Part shown: positions 54,036 to 63,593 of the stretch, one piece after another
Numbering within the stretch: position 1 is the first letter of the stretch
How the letters are laid out: every line of letters starts with the position of its first letter
Assembly: GCA_003506435.1 (NCBI GenBank)
Contig: DOAQ01000016.1
Coordinates: 1-64,000, forward strand
From: Prolixibacteraceae bacterium
GTDB lineage: Bacteria > Bacteroidota > Bacteroidia > Bacteroidales > Prolixibacteraceae
Length of the DNA: 64,000 nucleotides
Direction of reading: 5' to 3'
Translations under genes and position numbers: made by a program
The notes under the pieces: model-generated
The model's database searches: none
What the model saw: the letters and a program-made list of their open reading frames with translations, nothing else
What the model was told of the DNA's origin: nothing

Positions 54036-55088
54036 ATGAAGAAAATATTAGTCACCGGGGGAGCCGGGTTCATAGGCTCGCATGTTGTACGGCTTTTTGT
54101 AACCAAATACCCTGAATATAAAGTTGTCAATCTCGATAAACTGACTTACGCAGGAAACCTGGCCAACCTGAAAGATATTGAGAACCGCCCGAACTACGAG
54201 TTTGTAAAAGGCGACATTGTAGACGGTGATTTTATCCTGAAACTTTTTGAGCAGGAACAATTCGACGGGGTAATCCATCTGGCTGCCGAATCGCATGTTG
54301 ACCGTTCGATTTCGAACCCGACCGAGTTTGTATTCACCAACGTGATCGGAACGGTGAACCTGCTGAATGCGGCCAAACATATTTGGAAAGATAAGCCGGA
54401 AGGCAAACGTTTTTATCATATCTCGACCGATGAAGTATACGGAAGTTTGGGAAACAAAGGTATGTTTACCGAAGAAACCGGCTACGATCCACACAGTCCG
54501 TATTCGGCGTCGAAAGCCAGTTCCGACCATTTTGTACGTGCATATCACGATACATTCGGGTTACTGTCTGTGGTTTCCAACTGTTCCAATAATTACGGTT
54601 CGTTCCAGTTTCCGGAAAAGCTGATCCCGCTTTTCATCAACAACATTCGGAATAACAAACCGTTGCCGGTTTACGGGAAAGGCGAAAATATTCGCGACTG
54701 GTTGTGGGTAGAAGATCATGCACGGGCCATTGATGTGATTTTTCATAGAGGAAAAACCGGCGAAACATACAATATTGGCGGACATAATGAGTGGACAAAC
54801 ATCAACCTGATCCGGCTGATGTGCAAGATAATGGATCGCAAACTAAACCGCCCGGATGGAGAATCGGAAAAACTGATTACCTACGTAAAAGACCGGGCCG
54901 GACATGATCTTCGGTATGCCATTGATTCCACCAAGTTGCAACATGAATTGGGCTGGGTGCCGAGCCTTCAGTTTGAAGAAGGACTGGAGAAAACCATCGA
55001 CTGGTACCTGGCGAACGAAGAATGGCTGCAAAATGTGACCAGTGGTGATTATCAGAAATACTACGAACAGCAGTACGTGAAAAGATAG
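54036..55088 (+). CDS. rfbB: dTDP-glucose 4,6-dehydratase
   Basis: 350 residues from ATG 54036. NAD motif VTGGAGFIGSHVVRLF, HLAAESHVDRSI, the STDEVYG segment and the catalytic Y-x-x-x-K in SPYSASKASSDHF. It makes dTDP-4-keto-6-deoxyglucose, the branch point for rhamnose and other deoxysugars. No other rml genes are adjacent. Confidence 0.97.
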   Translation: MKKILVTGGAGFIGSHVVRLFVTKYPEYKVVNLDKLTYAGNLANLKDIENRPNYEFVKGDIVDGDFILKLFEQEQFDGVIHLAAESHVDRSISNPTEFVFTNVIGTVNLLNAAKHIWKDKPEGKRFYHISTDEVYGSLGNKGMFTEETGYDPHSPYSASKASSDHFVRAYHDTFGLLSVVSNCSNNYGSFQFPEKLIPLFINNIRNNKPLPVYGKGENIRDWLWVEDHARAIDVIFHRGKTGETYNIGGHNEWTNINLIRLMCKIMDRKLNRPDGESEKLITYVKDRAGHDLRYAIDSTKLQHELGWVPSLQFEEGLEKTIDWYLANEEWLQNVTSGDYQKYYEQQYVKR

Positions 55089-55201
55089 ATTTCGCCGACT
55101 TTTCCTGATGGATTTCCGGAATTGGCTGATTTGAAAGCTCCGTTAGCAATGTGTTTTTTAAAATTAAAGGATTGCACGTTCAGTGGTTTTCGCTGAATGA
55201 T

Positions 55202-55209
55202 TATCTTTG
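55202..55209 (+). promoter_or_regulatory. Bacteroidota -7 promoter element for pheS
   Basis: TATCTTTG matches TAnnTTTG. It overlaps a TTG at 55207 that gives an artificially long frame; the pheS start is ATG 55234. Confidence 0.65.
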
Positions 55210-55233
55210 CATCTCATTTTGAATGACAGAACA

Positions 55234-56253
55234 ATGATCGAAAAAATAAAAGCGCTAAAAACTGAAATTGAAAATATTACTGTTTCAGCAAAGGAAGAAG
55301 TTGAAGAATTGCGGATCAAATACATCAGCAAAAAAGGGCAGGTTAGCCAGCTTTTTGAAGAGTTTAAAAATGTTTCGCCCGAACAGAAAAAGGAAATCGG
55401 CGCAGCAATTAACGATCTGAAGAACTTTGCGCTTGATACCATCAACCGCATTAAGGAAAGTTTTGAAACCGGCGACCAGAGCGCTTCCGGCCTTGATTTG
55501 ACGATGCCTGGCGAAGCGATCAAACTGGGAACCCGCCATCCGCTTTCAATCGTAAAAAATGAGATTATTGAAATTTTTGCACGCCTCGGCTTTGTAGTTG
55601 CCGAAGGACCGGAAATTGAAGACGACTGGCATGTGTTTTCGGCGTTGAATTTCCCTCCGGAACACCCGGCGCGCGACATGCAGGACACGTTTTTCATTGA
55701 AAAGAACCCCGATATTTTGCTGCGTACCCATACTTCCAGTGTTCAGGTACGGGTTATGGAAAAAACACAACCGCCCATCCGCGCTATTTTCCCCGGAAGG
55801 GTATTCCGCAACGAAGCTATCTCAGCGCGTTCGCATTGTATGTTCCATCAAATTGAAGGTTTGTATGTTGACGAGAACGTATCGTTTGCCGATCTGAAAC
55901 AAACCCTGCTTTATTTTGCCCGCGAATTTTTCGGTGAGAAAACCGAAATCCGTATGCGCCCTTCGTATTTCCCGTTCACCGAGCCATCGGCTGAAGTGGA
56001 TGTAAGTTGTTCAATTTGTGGAGGTAAGGGTTGCAATGTATGTAAATATTCCGGCTGGCTCGAAATTCTGGGCTGTGGCATGGTCGATCCCAATGTACTT
56101 GATTTGTGTGGCATCGACAATAAAAAATACACCGGTTTTGCCTTCGGAATGGGTATCGAACGTATCACCATGTTGAAATTCGGGATCAAAGACATACGTC
56201 ATTTCTTTGAAAATGATGTCCGTTTCCTGAACCAGTTCGAGGCGGCACATTGA
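55234..56253 (+). CDS. pheS: Phenylalanyl-tRNA synthetase alpha subunit
   Basis: 339 residues. An N-terminal coiled-coil (about 1-80) precedes the class II core: GTRHPLSIVKNEIIEIF, motif 2 around SARSHCMFHQIEGLYVD and motif 3 FGMGIERITMLKFGI. A Cys-rich stretch (CSICGGKGCNVC) before EILGCGMV may bind metal. It charges tRNA-Phe together with PheT, which is not in the window. Confidence 0.97.
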   Translation: MIEKIKALKTEIENITVSAKEEVEELRIKYISKKGQVSQLFEEFKNVSPEQKKEIGAAINDLKNFALDTINRIKESFETGDQSASGLDLTMPGEAIKLGTRHPLSIVKNEIIEIFARLGFVVAEGPEIEDDWHVFSALNFPPEHPARDMQDTFFIEKNPDILLRTHTSSVQVRVMEKTQPPIRAIFPGRVFRNEAISARSHCMFHQIEGLYVDENVSFADLKQTLLYFAREFFGEKTEIRMRPSYFPFTEPSAEVDVSCSICGGKGCNVCKYSGWLEILGCGMVDPNVLDLCGIDNKKYTGFAFGMGIERITMLKFGIKDIRHFFENDVRFLNQFEAAH

Positions 56254-56267
56254 CGAGTTGCACCGGA

Positions 56268-56861
56268 TTATTTAAGCAAAAAAACAATAAGGACGGCAAA
56301 TTCCGGGAAGCGGGATTGTAAAATCTCACGCAGTTGATTTTTCGATTTCGCCAGGCTTTTTTCAACCGCTTTTAACGAAATGCCCAGTTCATCGGCGACT
56401 TCTTTTTGCTTTCTGCCTTCAACCTTGCATTTAATCAGGATTTGGCTTTGCCGTTCGGGGAGATTGGCAATCGCCGATTTGAGGGTTTCAAACAACTGCT
56501 CTTCAAGAGTTTTTTCCTCGCTGCCAGAAAAGTCGATTTGGTACAAATGCTGAAGATCGCTCCAAGGGTTTTCGTCAATTGAAAAGCTTTCGAAAGCCAG
56601 TTTCCGGTCGCGTAAATAGTTGAGGCATTGATTGCGGATAATCGTAAATAATAAACTTTCGACCGACTTTTCCGGATGAATTAATTTCCGTTTTTCCCAC
56701 AGACGGATATACGCATTTTGCACCATATCTTCAACCAACGCATCGTCTTTCAAAAATAGTTTGCAGTAATTTTTAAGGCGGGCCGAAGTGAGGGAATACA
56801 GCTTTTCATAGCCGTTTGGACTTCCGTTCCGTAATTCAATATTTAATACCTCATCAACCAT
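56268..56861 (-). CDS. ECF RNA polymerase sigma factor, FecI type
   Basis: 197 residues. Region 2: LVEDMVQNAYIRLWEKRKL; region 4: DELGISLKAVEKSLAKSKN. No fecR or susC gene adjoins it; it is alone between pheS and glpF, convergent with pheS by 14 bases. It could serve the fecR at 28108, which lacks a neighbouring sigma, but that is a guess. Confidence 0.93.
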   Translation of the reverse strand: MVDEVLNIELRNGSPNGYEKLYSLTSARLKNYCKLFLKDDALVEDMVQNAYIRLWEKRKLIHPEKSVESLLFTIIRNQCLNYLRDRKLAFESFSIDENPWSDLQHLYQIDFSGSEEKTLEEQLFETLKSAIANLPERQSQILIKCKVEGRKQKEVADELGISLKAVEKSLAKSKNQLREILQSRFPEFAVLIVFLLK

Positions 56862-56962
56862 TTTCCCCTTTCTTCAGGATGTGAAATTATGAAAAAATCA
56901 AGTATTCCTAAAGAAAAGGGAAAATAAGGTTTTCGTTTTTATTCTCTGCACCTGTCCGGAAG

Positions 56963-57700
56963 CTATTTGAAGATCAAATATAAAGTGGCAGCAATAGCAG
57001 CTCCGACTATTGGCGCACAAACCGGTATCCAGGAATAAGCCCAGTCGCTCGGCCCTTTGTGGCGAATCGGAACCAACGAGTGGATGATCCGCGGTGACAA
57101 ATCGCGGGCAGGGTTGATTGCATAACCGGTTGTACCTCCCAGCGACAAGCCGAGAGCGGTAACCAAAAGTGCAACCGGCAAAGCGCCAACACTTCCCAGA
57201 CCAATCTTCACCTCGGGCAGTTCACTGCAGGCAATACTCGCCCCCTCGATATAAAAAATGGCAAAAATAAGCACAAAGGTACCCAGCACTTCGCTGAAAA
57301 AATTATTGGGCAATTTACGGATTGCAGGGCCGGTGGCGAAAGTTGCCAAAATACCTCCCTGATCCTCCGTTTCATTATAATGATGCCGGTAAAACAGCCA
57401 CACCAGAAAAGCTCCTGTGGCAGCGCCAAGCATTTGCGCGGCAATGAATGTCCCGGCTTTGATCCATGCAAATTTCCCTGCAATGGCCAATCCAACTGTA
57501 ACAGCGGGATTCAGGTGTGCCCCTGAATACGGTCCGGCGATTATCACTCCCACAAATACTCCCAACCCCCAGCCGAGGGTTATTACGATCCATCCTCCGT
57601 TATTCCCTTTTGTACCTTTCAGTACAACATTGGCCACCACTCCGTTTCCAAAAAGGATCAGAATCATGGTGCCAATAAATTCTGCACAAAACTCACTCAT
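56963..57700 (-). CDS. glpF: Glycerol facilitator / aquaporin
   Basis: 245 residues of the MIP family. Both NPA boxes are visible, GAHLNPAVTVG and YAINPARDLSPR; the residue after the second NPA (Arg, then Asp) is the glycerol-type signature. Six membrane helices by hydrophobicity. It carries glycerol across the inner membrane for the kinase encoded just before it, 26 bases away. Confidence 0.95.
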   Translation of the reverse strand: MSEFCAEFIGTMILILFGNGVVANVVLKGTKGNNGGWIVITLGWGLGVFVGVIIAGPYSGAHLNPAVTVGLAIAGKFAWIKAGTFIAAQMLGAATGAFLVWLFYRHHYNETEDQGGILATFATGPAIRKLPNNFFSEVLGTFVLIFAIFYIEGASIACSELPEVKIGLGSVGALPVALLVTALGLSLGGTTGYAINPARDLSPRIIHSLVPIRHKGPSDWAYSWIPVCAPIVGAAIAATLYLIFK

Positions 57701-57726
57701 ACTATTGATAATTAGTTTTATTTGGT

Positions 57727-59220
57727 TTATTCATCTTCTTCCCAACTCATCGCCCTCGATAGCGCTTTTCCCCATCTTTTCAGAAGTTTCTGAACTTTCT
57801 CAGCTTCCATTTCACGGGTAAAACACCGATCGACCGACCACTGCTGTTTGATTTCATCGATATTTTTCCAGAAGCCGGTTGCAAGACCTGCCAGATAAGC
57901 TGCTCCCAAAGCAGTAGTTTCCATTACTACAGGACGGTACACCGGGGCGCCAAGCACGTCGGCCTGAAACTGCATCAACAGGTTGTTTGCCACTGCGCCG
58001 CCATCAACGCGAAGTTCTTTTATTGACTTGCCCAGGTCGGCTTCCATCGATTTCAACACATCGCAGGTTTGAAAGGCAATGCTCTCCAGCGCTGCCCGGG
58101 CAATGTGCCCTGCATTCGATCCGCGTGTCAGGCCGATGATGGTTCCGCGTGCATACTGATCCCAGTGAGGGGCACCCAGACCGGTAAGAGCAGGTATCAG
58201 ATAAACGCCGCCATTGTCGGGAACGCGGCTGGCCAGTTCTTCAACTTCTGCGGAAGAGGAAATAATGCCCAGTTCGTCGCGCAGCCATTGCACGATAGCC
58301 CCGCCAATGAAAATGCTGCCTTCGAGCGCATAGGTAGTTTTTCCGTCGATCTGCCAGGCAATGGTGGTGAGCATGTTGTTATTCGATTTCACCGCTTCGC
58401 TGCCGGTATTACACAGCATGAAACATCCGGTCCCGTATGTATTTTTTACACTGCCAACTTCCACGCACATCTGTCCGAAAGTAGCTGCCTGCTGATCTCC
58501 TGCAATACCGGCAATCGGAATTTCGACCCCGAATAATTCTTTCGAAGTGTACCCGTAAATTTCGGATGAAGATTTTACTTCCGGCAATATTTCTTTTGGA
58601 ATCCCGAGCAGGTTGAGCAATTCCTCGTCCCACGAAAGTGTACGGATATTATAAATCATGGTGCGGCTGGCATTGCTCACATCGGTGATATGCAGTCTGC
58701 CGTCTGTCAGTTTCCAGATGAGCCAACTATCGATGGTACCAAAAGCCAGTTTTCCGGCTTTGGCTTTTTCCATAGCGCCTTCCACATTGTTCAGTATCCA
58801 GCGGATTTTGGTCGCCGAAAAATACGAATCGATTACCAGCCCGGTTTTGTACTGAATTTTTTCCGCCCAGCCTTCTTCCTTCAGTTCATCACAATATTTT
58901 GAGGTTCTCCGGTCCTGCCATACAATGGCATTGTAAACTGGAACTCCGGTTTCACGATCCCATACAACGGTTGTTTCGCGCTGGTTGGTAATCCCGATAC
59001 CGGCAATTTCTGCCATCGGGTTTTGGCCTTTTACGGCGCGCGCAGTTTCCAACTGGGTGTTCCAGATTGCAAGCGGATCATGTTCGACCCATCCCGGTTT
59101 GGGATAAATTTGTTCAAATTCTTTTTGGCTTGTTGAAACGATTTTCCCCATCGTATCAAATAGAATGGACCTCGAACTTGTTGTTCCCTGATCGAGGGCC
59201 AGGATAAGTTTGTCCGACAT
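57727..59220 (-). CDS. glpK: Glycerol kinase
   Basis: 497 residues of the FGGY family. ATP-binding start ILALDQGTTSSRSILFD, ITNQRETTVVWDRETG, the FGGY signature region GKTTYALEGSIFIGGAIVQW and ALTGLGAPHWDQYARG. It makes glycerol-3-phosphate from glycerol and ATP. It is the first gene of glpK-glpF. A different, broken glycerol kinase end lies at 8756-8917. Confidence 0.97.
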   Translation of the reverse strand: MSDKLILALDQGTTSSRSILFDTMGKIVSTSQKEFEQIYPKPGWVEHDPLAIWNTQLETARAVKGQNPMAEIAGIGITNQRETTVVWDRETGVPVYNAIVWQDRRTSKYCDELKEEGWAEKIQYKTGLVIDSYFSATKIRWILNNVEGAMEKAKAGKLAFGTIDSWLIWKLTDGRLHITDVSNASRTMIYNIRTLSWDEELLNLLGIPKEILPEVKSSSEIYGYTSKELFGVEIPIAGIAGDQQAATFGQMCVEVGSVKNTYGTGCFMLCNTGSEAVKSNNNMLTTIAWQIDGKTTYALEGSIFIGGAIVQWLRDELGIISSSAEVEELASRVPDNGGVYLIPALTGLGAPHWDQYARGTIIGLTRGSNAGHIARAALESIAFQTCDVLKSMEADLGKSIKELRVDGGAVANNLLMQFQADVLGAPVYRPVVMETTALGAAYLAGLATGFWKNIDEIKQQWSVDRCFTREMEAEKVQKLLKRWGKALSRAMSWEEDE

Positions 59221-59290
59221 AGTTTTGTTTGTTCGTTTAGTTAAAACCGGGGTTCCCGGATTGGGCTGTTAAGTTATAAATTTTTTGTAT

Positions 59291-61057
59291 TTATCTGGAA
59301 AGTTGTTCCAAAACCTGTTTCCCTTGTGCCATTAATTCTTCCAGATTATCCGGTTTTTCAGTACTATTGAACAAGGCCACAGTCTGATTGAGCAGCTCCA
59401 GTTTTTCTTTCGCTTCAGCCGATGTATCGTTTTGCAGTTCTTCTCTGAGCATTCTGATTTTTTCAGCATCCTGTATTCCTTCCCTCAGTCGTTCGAAACG
59501 TATGGAACTGCGGGCATCGGGATACACAACGTAGGTATCACCGGCCGGCCAAGTGCGAAAACGGGAATCAAGCAGCGGTTCTTTCACCCAACTGTTGTAT
59601 GCCCAGCGCAGGAATCCATCGAACCCGGCTGCCGAAGTGTACCAACCAATGAAAGCTGCCTCTTCGGGCTGGGAAAAGGTAAAAATATTGGGAAATACAT
59701 CCGCACAGCAGACATACCAGGTTGTGACATAGCCTTTCGATTTGCGGTATTGCCTGTCGTCCGGTTCTACTACCGATCCGTGTGCAACGCATAAATCGAC
59801 CAACTGGTCGGGATAAAGTTTATAGCTTTTATGGTTATCGGCCAGGGCCACACCCAATCCGGGCGCTGTTTCACTGAGCAATTTCAGCATGGCCTGCATT
59901 TCCGCGGGAGCACGTTCGTCCATCGCAATACGGGTGATTTCCTTCCATCCTTTTTGTTCCAGATGCAGGGTAAAGTCATGGAGGAAGGGAACCCACATAG
60001 CAGCATATTCTTTCGTTCCCGGATCGGCCTTGATTTTTATTTCGCCTCCGGTTTTTTCATCGAAATAATATAGTTCATTTCCCCACGGTACCATTGAATA
60101 GCAATTGATTTGCGACTTGATGCCCAAATCCATCATAAACTGCACCCATTTATCGAAAATAGTATAATCGTACTGCCAGTTTCCGTCGGCCTTTTTTGTC
60201 CAGCCGATCATCGAGCCATACGCATCTTCGGTTTGTCCGCCCCACGGACGGTTGTTCAATGTTGCTGTGATCACTTTCTGCCCGGCCTCTGCCAGCATTT
60301 TCATCAACGGGTGCAAGGCGTTCCAATGTGCTTCCGACCATGGTTCAACGCCGTGTACACGGGCTACGGCATACGGATTTTGCCACAGGTCGAGATGAAA
60401 ACTCCATTCTGAAGCAGGCGGAAGTATGCGGGGAAGAACTTCAACGTTAAATGTGAAGGAACTATGTTTCTTTCCGGCAGCAAATAATTGCATGGTGGAA
60501 GTATAGGTTCCGGGAGCGGTTCCCAATGGGATGTCGATGGTTACCCAGACAGGCCTTGCGGTTTGCGGTTCCATATCGAAACATTCCAGGGGGTCAAGAA
60601 CATCCGGGCTAAGCGAGGCTGCAAAATTCTCGGGTTGGCGTTTTCCACAGCCATCGGCAAACTCATCGGTCAGTACGTATCGTACAAATCGTGCCTGTGC
60701 AACAGATGCCGGCAGGGTTTCTCCTCCGGAAGATTTAAAATCGGAAAACACACATTCGACCTGATCGGTTGCCTCTTTGTTCCAAAGCACCAACTGCGCC
60801 GAAACACGTTCGCCCTGCCATGCAGAGCCTTCCCAATTGTTTTTTGTTTCGGCAGAAGGAATTGAACTCTTTGTATACAAGTGGTCAATTGACCCGATTG
60901 AAGCGTGAAGCCCGGATTCTACTGCATTCCAGCCGGCCAGGCTATCCGGCGAAGGGTCTGCCGCTTCGGCGTAGGTTGGACAATCTTTAACGGGTCGTTG
61001 CGGGGCGCATGCTGCTATCACTACGATAGCGAAAAGGATAATAAAAGTTTGTTTCAT
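59291..61057 (-). CDS. GH123-like glycoside hydrolase lipoprotein (DUF4091)
   Basis: 588 residues from ATG 61057, chosen for the lipobox IVVIAAC (Cys16 or so). An N-terminal beta domain (to about residue 190) is followed by a TIM barrel (FHLDLWQNPYAVARVHG). The pair Asp380-Glu381 in RIAMDERAPAEM matches the catalytic Asp-Glu of GH123 beta-N-acetylgalactosaminidases; the end VVYPDARSSIRFERLREGIQ is typical of DUF4091. Activity on GalNAc glycans is plausible, not shown. It lies downstream of metallophosphoesterase 61341 across the inverted repeat, same strand. Confidence 0.8.
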   Translation of the reverse strand: MKQTFIILFAIVVIAACAPQRPVKDCPTYAEAADPSPDSLAGWNAVESGLHASIGSIDHLYTKSSIPSAETKNNWEGSAWQGERVSAQLVLWNKEATDQVECVFSDFKSSGGETLPASVAQARFVRYVLTDEFADGCGKRQPENFAASLSPDVLDPLECFDMEPQTARPVWVTIDIPLGTAPGTYTSTMQLFAAGKKHSSFTFNVEVLPRILPPASEWSFHLDLWQNPYAVARVHGVEPWSEAHWNALHPLMKMLAEAGQKVITATLNNRPWGGQTEDAYGSMIGWTKKADGNWQYDYTIFDKWVQFMMDLGIKSQINCYSMVPWGNELYYFDEKTGGEIKIKADPGTKEYAAMWVPFLHDFTLHLEQKGWKEITRIAMDERAPAEMQAMLKLLSETAPGLGVALADNHKSYKLYPDQLVDLCVAHGSVVEPDDRQYRKSKGYVTTWYVCCADVFPNIFTFSQPEEAAFIGWYTSAAGFDGFLRWAYNSWVKEPLLDSRFRTWPAGDTYVVYPDARSSIRFERLREGIQDAEKIRMLREELQNDTSAEAKEKLELLNQTVALFNSTEKPDNLEELMAQGKQVLEQLSR

Positions 61058-61101
61058 AATTTGGTTTGGTTTACAATGTGTGTATTTCATTTGCCCTCTA
61101 A

Positions 61102-61248
61102 AGGCTGTTCAAAAAGTAGAATTACTTTACTATTCAACTCTGTGTGACTCTGTGAATAACTCCATTTAACTCTGTGGTTTAATTACTTATTACCACAGAG
61201 TGGCACAGAGTAAAAGACACAGAGTTTCACTGAGTTTCTGAACAGCCT
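61102..61248. repeat. 147-bp imperfect inverted repeat, MITE-like
   Basis: AGGCTGTTCA at the left end is repeated in inverted form, TGAACAGCCT, at the right. The interior contains several ACTCTGTG units facing CACAGAGT units, with a 9-bp central stem (CTCTGTGGT/ACCACAGAG). It has no ORF. This CACAGAGT-type element resembles non-autonomous repeats seen in Bacteroidota. It occupies the gap between the two minus-strand genes; the rest of 61058-61340 shows nothing else. Confidence 0.8.
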
Positions 61249-61340
61249 ATTAAGGGCTTGTGTACTTATTGTTGGTTCATACTTCTTTGAGCAAAGATTC
61301 TAAATTTTCAGAACAAACGAGATTTACAATGTCATTTTCT

Positions 61341-62408
61341 TCAATATAAAATGTCGTATTGGTCGAATGATTCGGTGCGCCATGCCAAATGGCGTGTTGA
61401 CGGAGATATCCAGAACAAAGGGGAAAAGGTATGTACCTTTATCGTTTTCTGATCGGGCAGAAATTCAAGTATACGGAGCCATCCGTCGCCGCCGTTGCCA
61501 TGCCAGCCCCCGCCTTCGCGCTGGGCATTGAAAAGCATCTGATGTACTTTCTTTCCAGCCTGGTTGTCGTCTTCCCGGTAACTGACCATTCCTTCGTGCG
61601 ATTCGCTGTCGGCAATGTGACCGCAGAAAACAAACCTCATGTTTGCCGATGGCTGAATAAAATCCTTCCAGATCACAGCTCCGTAATTTGCATCGACTAA
61701 CGCATATTTTTCCTTATCAGTCCTCTGCCCTTTTGAATCCTGATAACTGTGCGTCAGCAGAACACCCATGTGATCTTTGTATTCGGGTCTTGCGGCCACC
61801 TGTTTTGCCCATTGCAGCATTTCTGCCCGAGGGGCAAATTCAAGCGAAAAGATCAGAAAATTCTGTCCGAAGGGAGATTTCCATTGGTAGCAGGCATTTT
61901 CAAGTGTTTTCACGCCCATTGCATTTGTGCCCATTTCAACTAACAGGGATTGTGTGAGCGGGTTCCCCTGCGGAGGGAAATAGCTGTTGAACTGGGAGTA
62001 CCGGTTTTCGGCGCTTTTTATCCCGTAATCGTGGTTGCCCGTGCACAGGATGTAAGGTACCCTATTGTTTAATTTGCTGAAGGCCGATCTGACTGCTTCC
62101 CACTGTTCAACGCTGGTCCGGTCGCCATTGGTTCCTGCCGGGACAAGGATGTTGTTCTGTTCAACCAGATCACCAACACAAAGTACCATCTGAATATTCA
62201 ATTCGTCTTTCTGATCGGCAATCCAACTGGTAACCAACTGAAACAGGGGCTGGTTGCGTTCAAATTTGTTGTAGGTCGGGGGGTCGGGTAATAAGATCCA
62301 GGTGTACGAACCGGGATCGGAAAGTTTTGGCGCATTAACCTGTGGCTGTGAAAACAGTTGGAAACAGGATACCAGAAGAATAATGGCTAATACTATTTGC
62401 TTCTTCAT
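61341..62408 (-). CDS. Secreted metallophosphoesterase
   Basis: 355 residues from ATG 62408 (another in-frame ATG is two codons earlier), with signal peptide (IVLAIILLVSCFQLFSQ). Calcineurin-like motifs: VLCVGDLVEQNN, ILCTGNHDYGI, LLTHSYQDSK and VFCGHIADSE. The usual first D-x-H is D-P-P (LPDPPTY), which is often seen in this subgroup but leaves one metal ligand unassigned. Substrate unknown. Confidence 0.88.
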   Translation of the reverse strand: MKKQIVLAIILLVSCFQLFSQPQVNAPKLSDPGSYTWILLPDPPTYNKFERNQPLFQLVTSWIADQKDELNIQMVLCVGDLVEQNNILVPAGTNGDRTSVEQWEAVRSAFSKLNNRVPYILCTGNHDYGIKSAENRYSQFNSYFPPQGNPLTQSLLVEMGTNAMGVKTLENACYQWKSPFGQNFLIFSLEFAPRAEMLQWAKQVAARPEYKDHMGVLLTHSYQDSKGQRTDKEKYALVDANYGAVIWKDFIQPSANMRFVFCGHIADSESHEGMVSYREDDNQAGKKVHQMLFNAQREGGGWHGNGGDGWLRILEFLPDQKTIKVHTFSPLFWISPSTRHLAWRTESFDQYDILY

Positions 62409-62575
62409 AATCATAGTTGTTGGAGTTTAATAAAATCTGTTTTTGCATTACTGCCTGATAAAAATACAAGAAAGTAGCTTCGCTGATTGCAAAACGAACT
62501 ACAAATCGAAGGAAGGAACAAAATAAACCTCGTAAATGTTGTCGAAATGGAGCAGGAAAAATTGTTTTTTATGTT

Positions 62576-62869
62576 TTAATGTATTTGCTTACAGAAGTAT
62601 GCGATGGCCGCACTATACGCGCTTTCTTTTCCTTCCTTTTTTGCCATTTCTTCGAACTTCCGACGTTCTGATTCATCGTTTAAAGCCTGTTTTGTTAAAG
62701 CTACTGCTTCTGCAAAACGCTGTTGCGCCTGTTTTTGTTTTTCGCTTAAAGGCGCTTTCCGGGGTGACTGGATATAGACCGTTGTTTTGTTTCCCCGCCT
62801 GCGGAATACCAGGTTGCCCACTTTCCCCGACAGGCCGAGGGTTATTATGTTGTTGGTTACTGTTGCCAT
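62576..62869 (-). CDS. Short LSGKVGN-FRRR family protein
   Basis: 97 residues. It shares GLSGKVGNLVFRRR near the N-terminus and a C-terminal SAYSAAIAYFCK helix with the first half of the 191-residue protein at 18161, but lacks the beta domain. The middle is highly charged (SERRKFEEMAKKEGKE). Function unknown. Confidence 0.75.
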   Translation of the reverse strand: MATVTNNIITLGLSGKVGNLVFRRRGNKTTVYIQSPRKAPLSEKQKQAQQRFAEAVALTKQALNDESERRKFEEMAKKEGKESAYSAAIAYFCKQIH

Positions 62870-63088
62870 AGTATTTAATTTCTATTTGTTCGTTTATCTT
62901 ACGTTTACCCTACGTATTTTTTACGTTTCTTATAAGTTTTCATTTCTTCTACTTTTAGATAAAGATAAAATATAGTCAGGAAAAAGTCAATATCTGAAGG
63001 GTGTAATTTGGGGATTGAGTTTATGGTTTTGGTTGTGAATTTGGATGTTGGCAAGGTGGAAGGGAGATGTACTTCTTCTTTTTAATTG

Positions 63089-63152
63089 TCCCCATCCCTT
63101 CCCCAACCCGGGAAGGGGGTTGGCCTGCGGGTTTAACAGCTTCTAACTCTGT
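63089..63152. repeat. Direct repeat, copy 1
   Basis: CCCCATCCCTTCCCC, a short palindromic core, then GGAAGGGGGTTGGCCTG and ACAGCTTC. The same order occurs at 63405-63458. The 724-base gap 62870-63593 contains no convincing gene; ORFs inside it are carried by these repeats. Confidence 0.65.
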
Positions 63153-63404
63153 AACGAAATGGCTCCGAAGCCTCGGAGTACATGATTGAAAATATTCATT
63201 ATTGTTGGTATTTCTTCGGGTTATGCTCGTTCCACTGTATGATTTTTACTATCCTCAAGCCGGATGGGCTCTTCCTTTTCCAATCGATGAAAAGGAAGCA
63301 AAAATCTTGTCCCAACGAACCCTCACCCGGGCGTTGGGACGGCCTGCCCACCTTTCTGAAGATGGGTTAACCGGGTATGAAAACTTATTTGTACTTTTTT
63401 TTAA

Positions 63405-63458
63405 CCCCAATCCTTCCCCGATCGGGGAAGGGGGTTGGCCTGTGAATTTGACAGCTTC
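63405..63458. repeat. Direct repeat, copy 2
   Basis: Second copy of the element at 63089-63152. Its core CCTTCCCCGATCGGGGAAGG is a perfect 20-bp palindrome (63412-63431). Confidence 0.65.
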
Positions 63459-63500
63459 AGTTTTGATCAATTCCGTTTTCTGTAAGAATGTATAAAAGTT

Positions 63501-63536
63501 ACCCGGGATATTCCGATTCGTGGAATTATCCCGGGT
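63501..63536 (-). terminator. Terminator for the right-end gene
   Basis: ACCCGGGATA pairs with TATCCCGGGT around a 16-base loop with further partial pairing, 57 bases after the stop of the minus-strand gene at 63594. Confidence 0.65.
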
Positions 63537-63593
63537 TTTCAATTTGGGTACATTGGTTACTAATACGTTTTGAATCTGATGGTCTAACTGACG

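Noticed and set aside
63182..63542. Several overlapping ORFs in the right-end gap
   Set aside because: They read through the palindromic repeats (for example SPIGEGLGL-type strings) and have no start signals.
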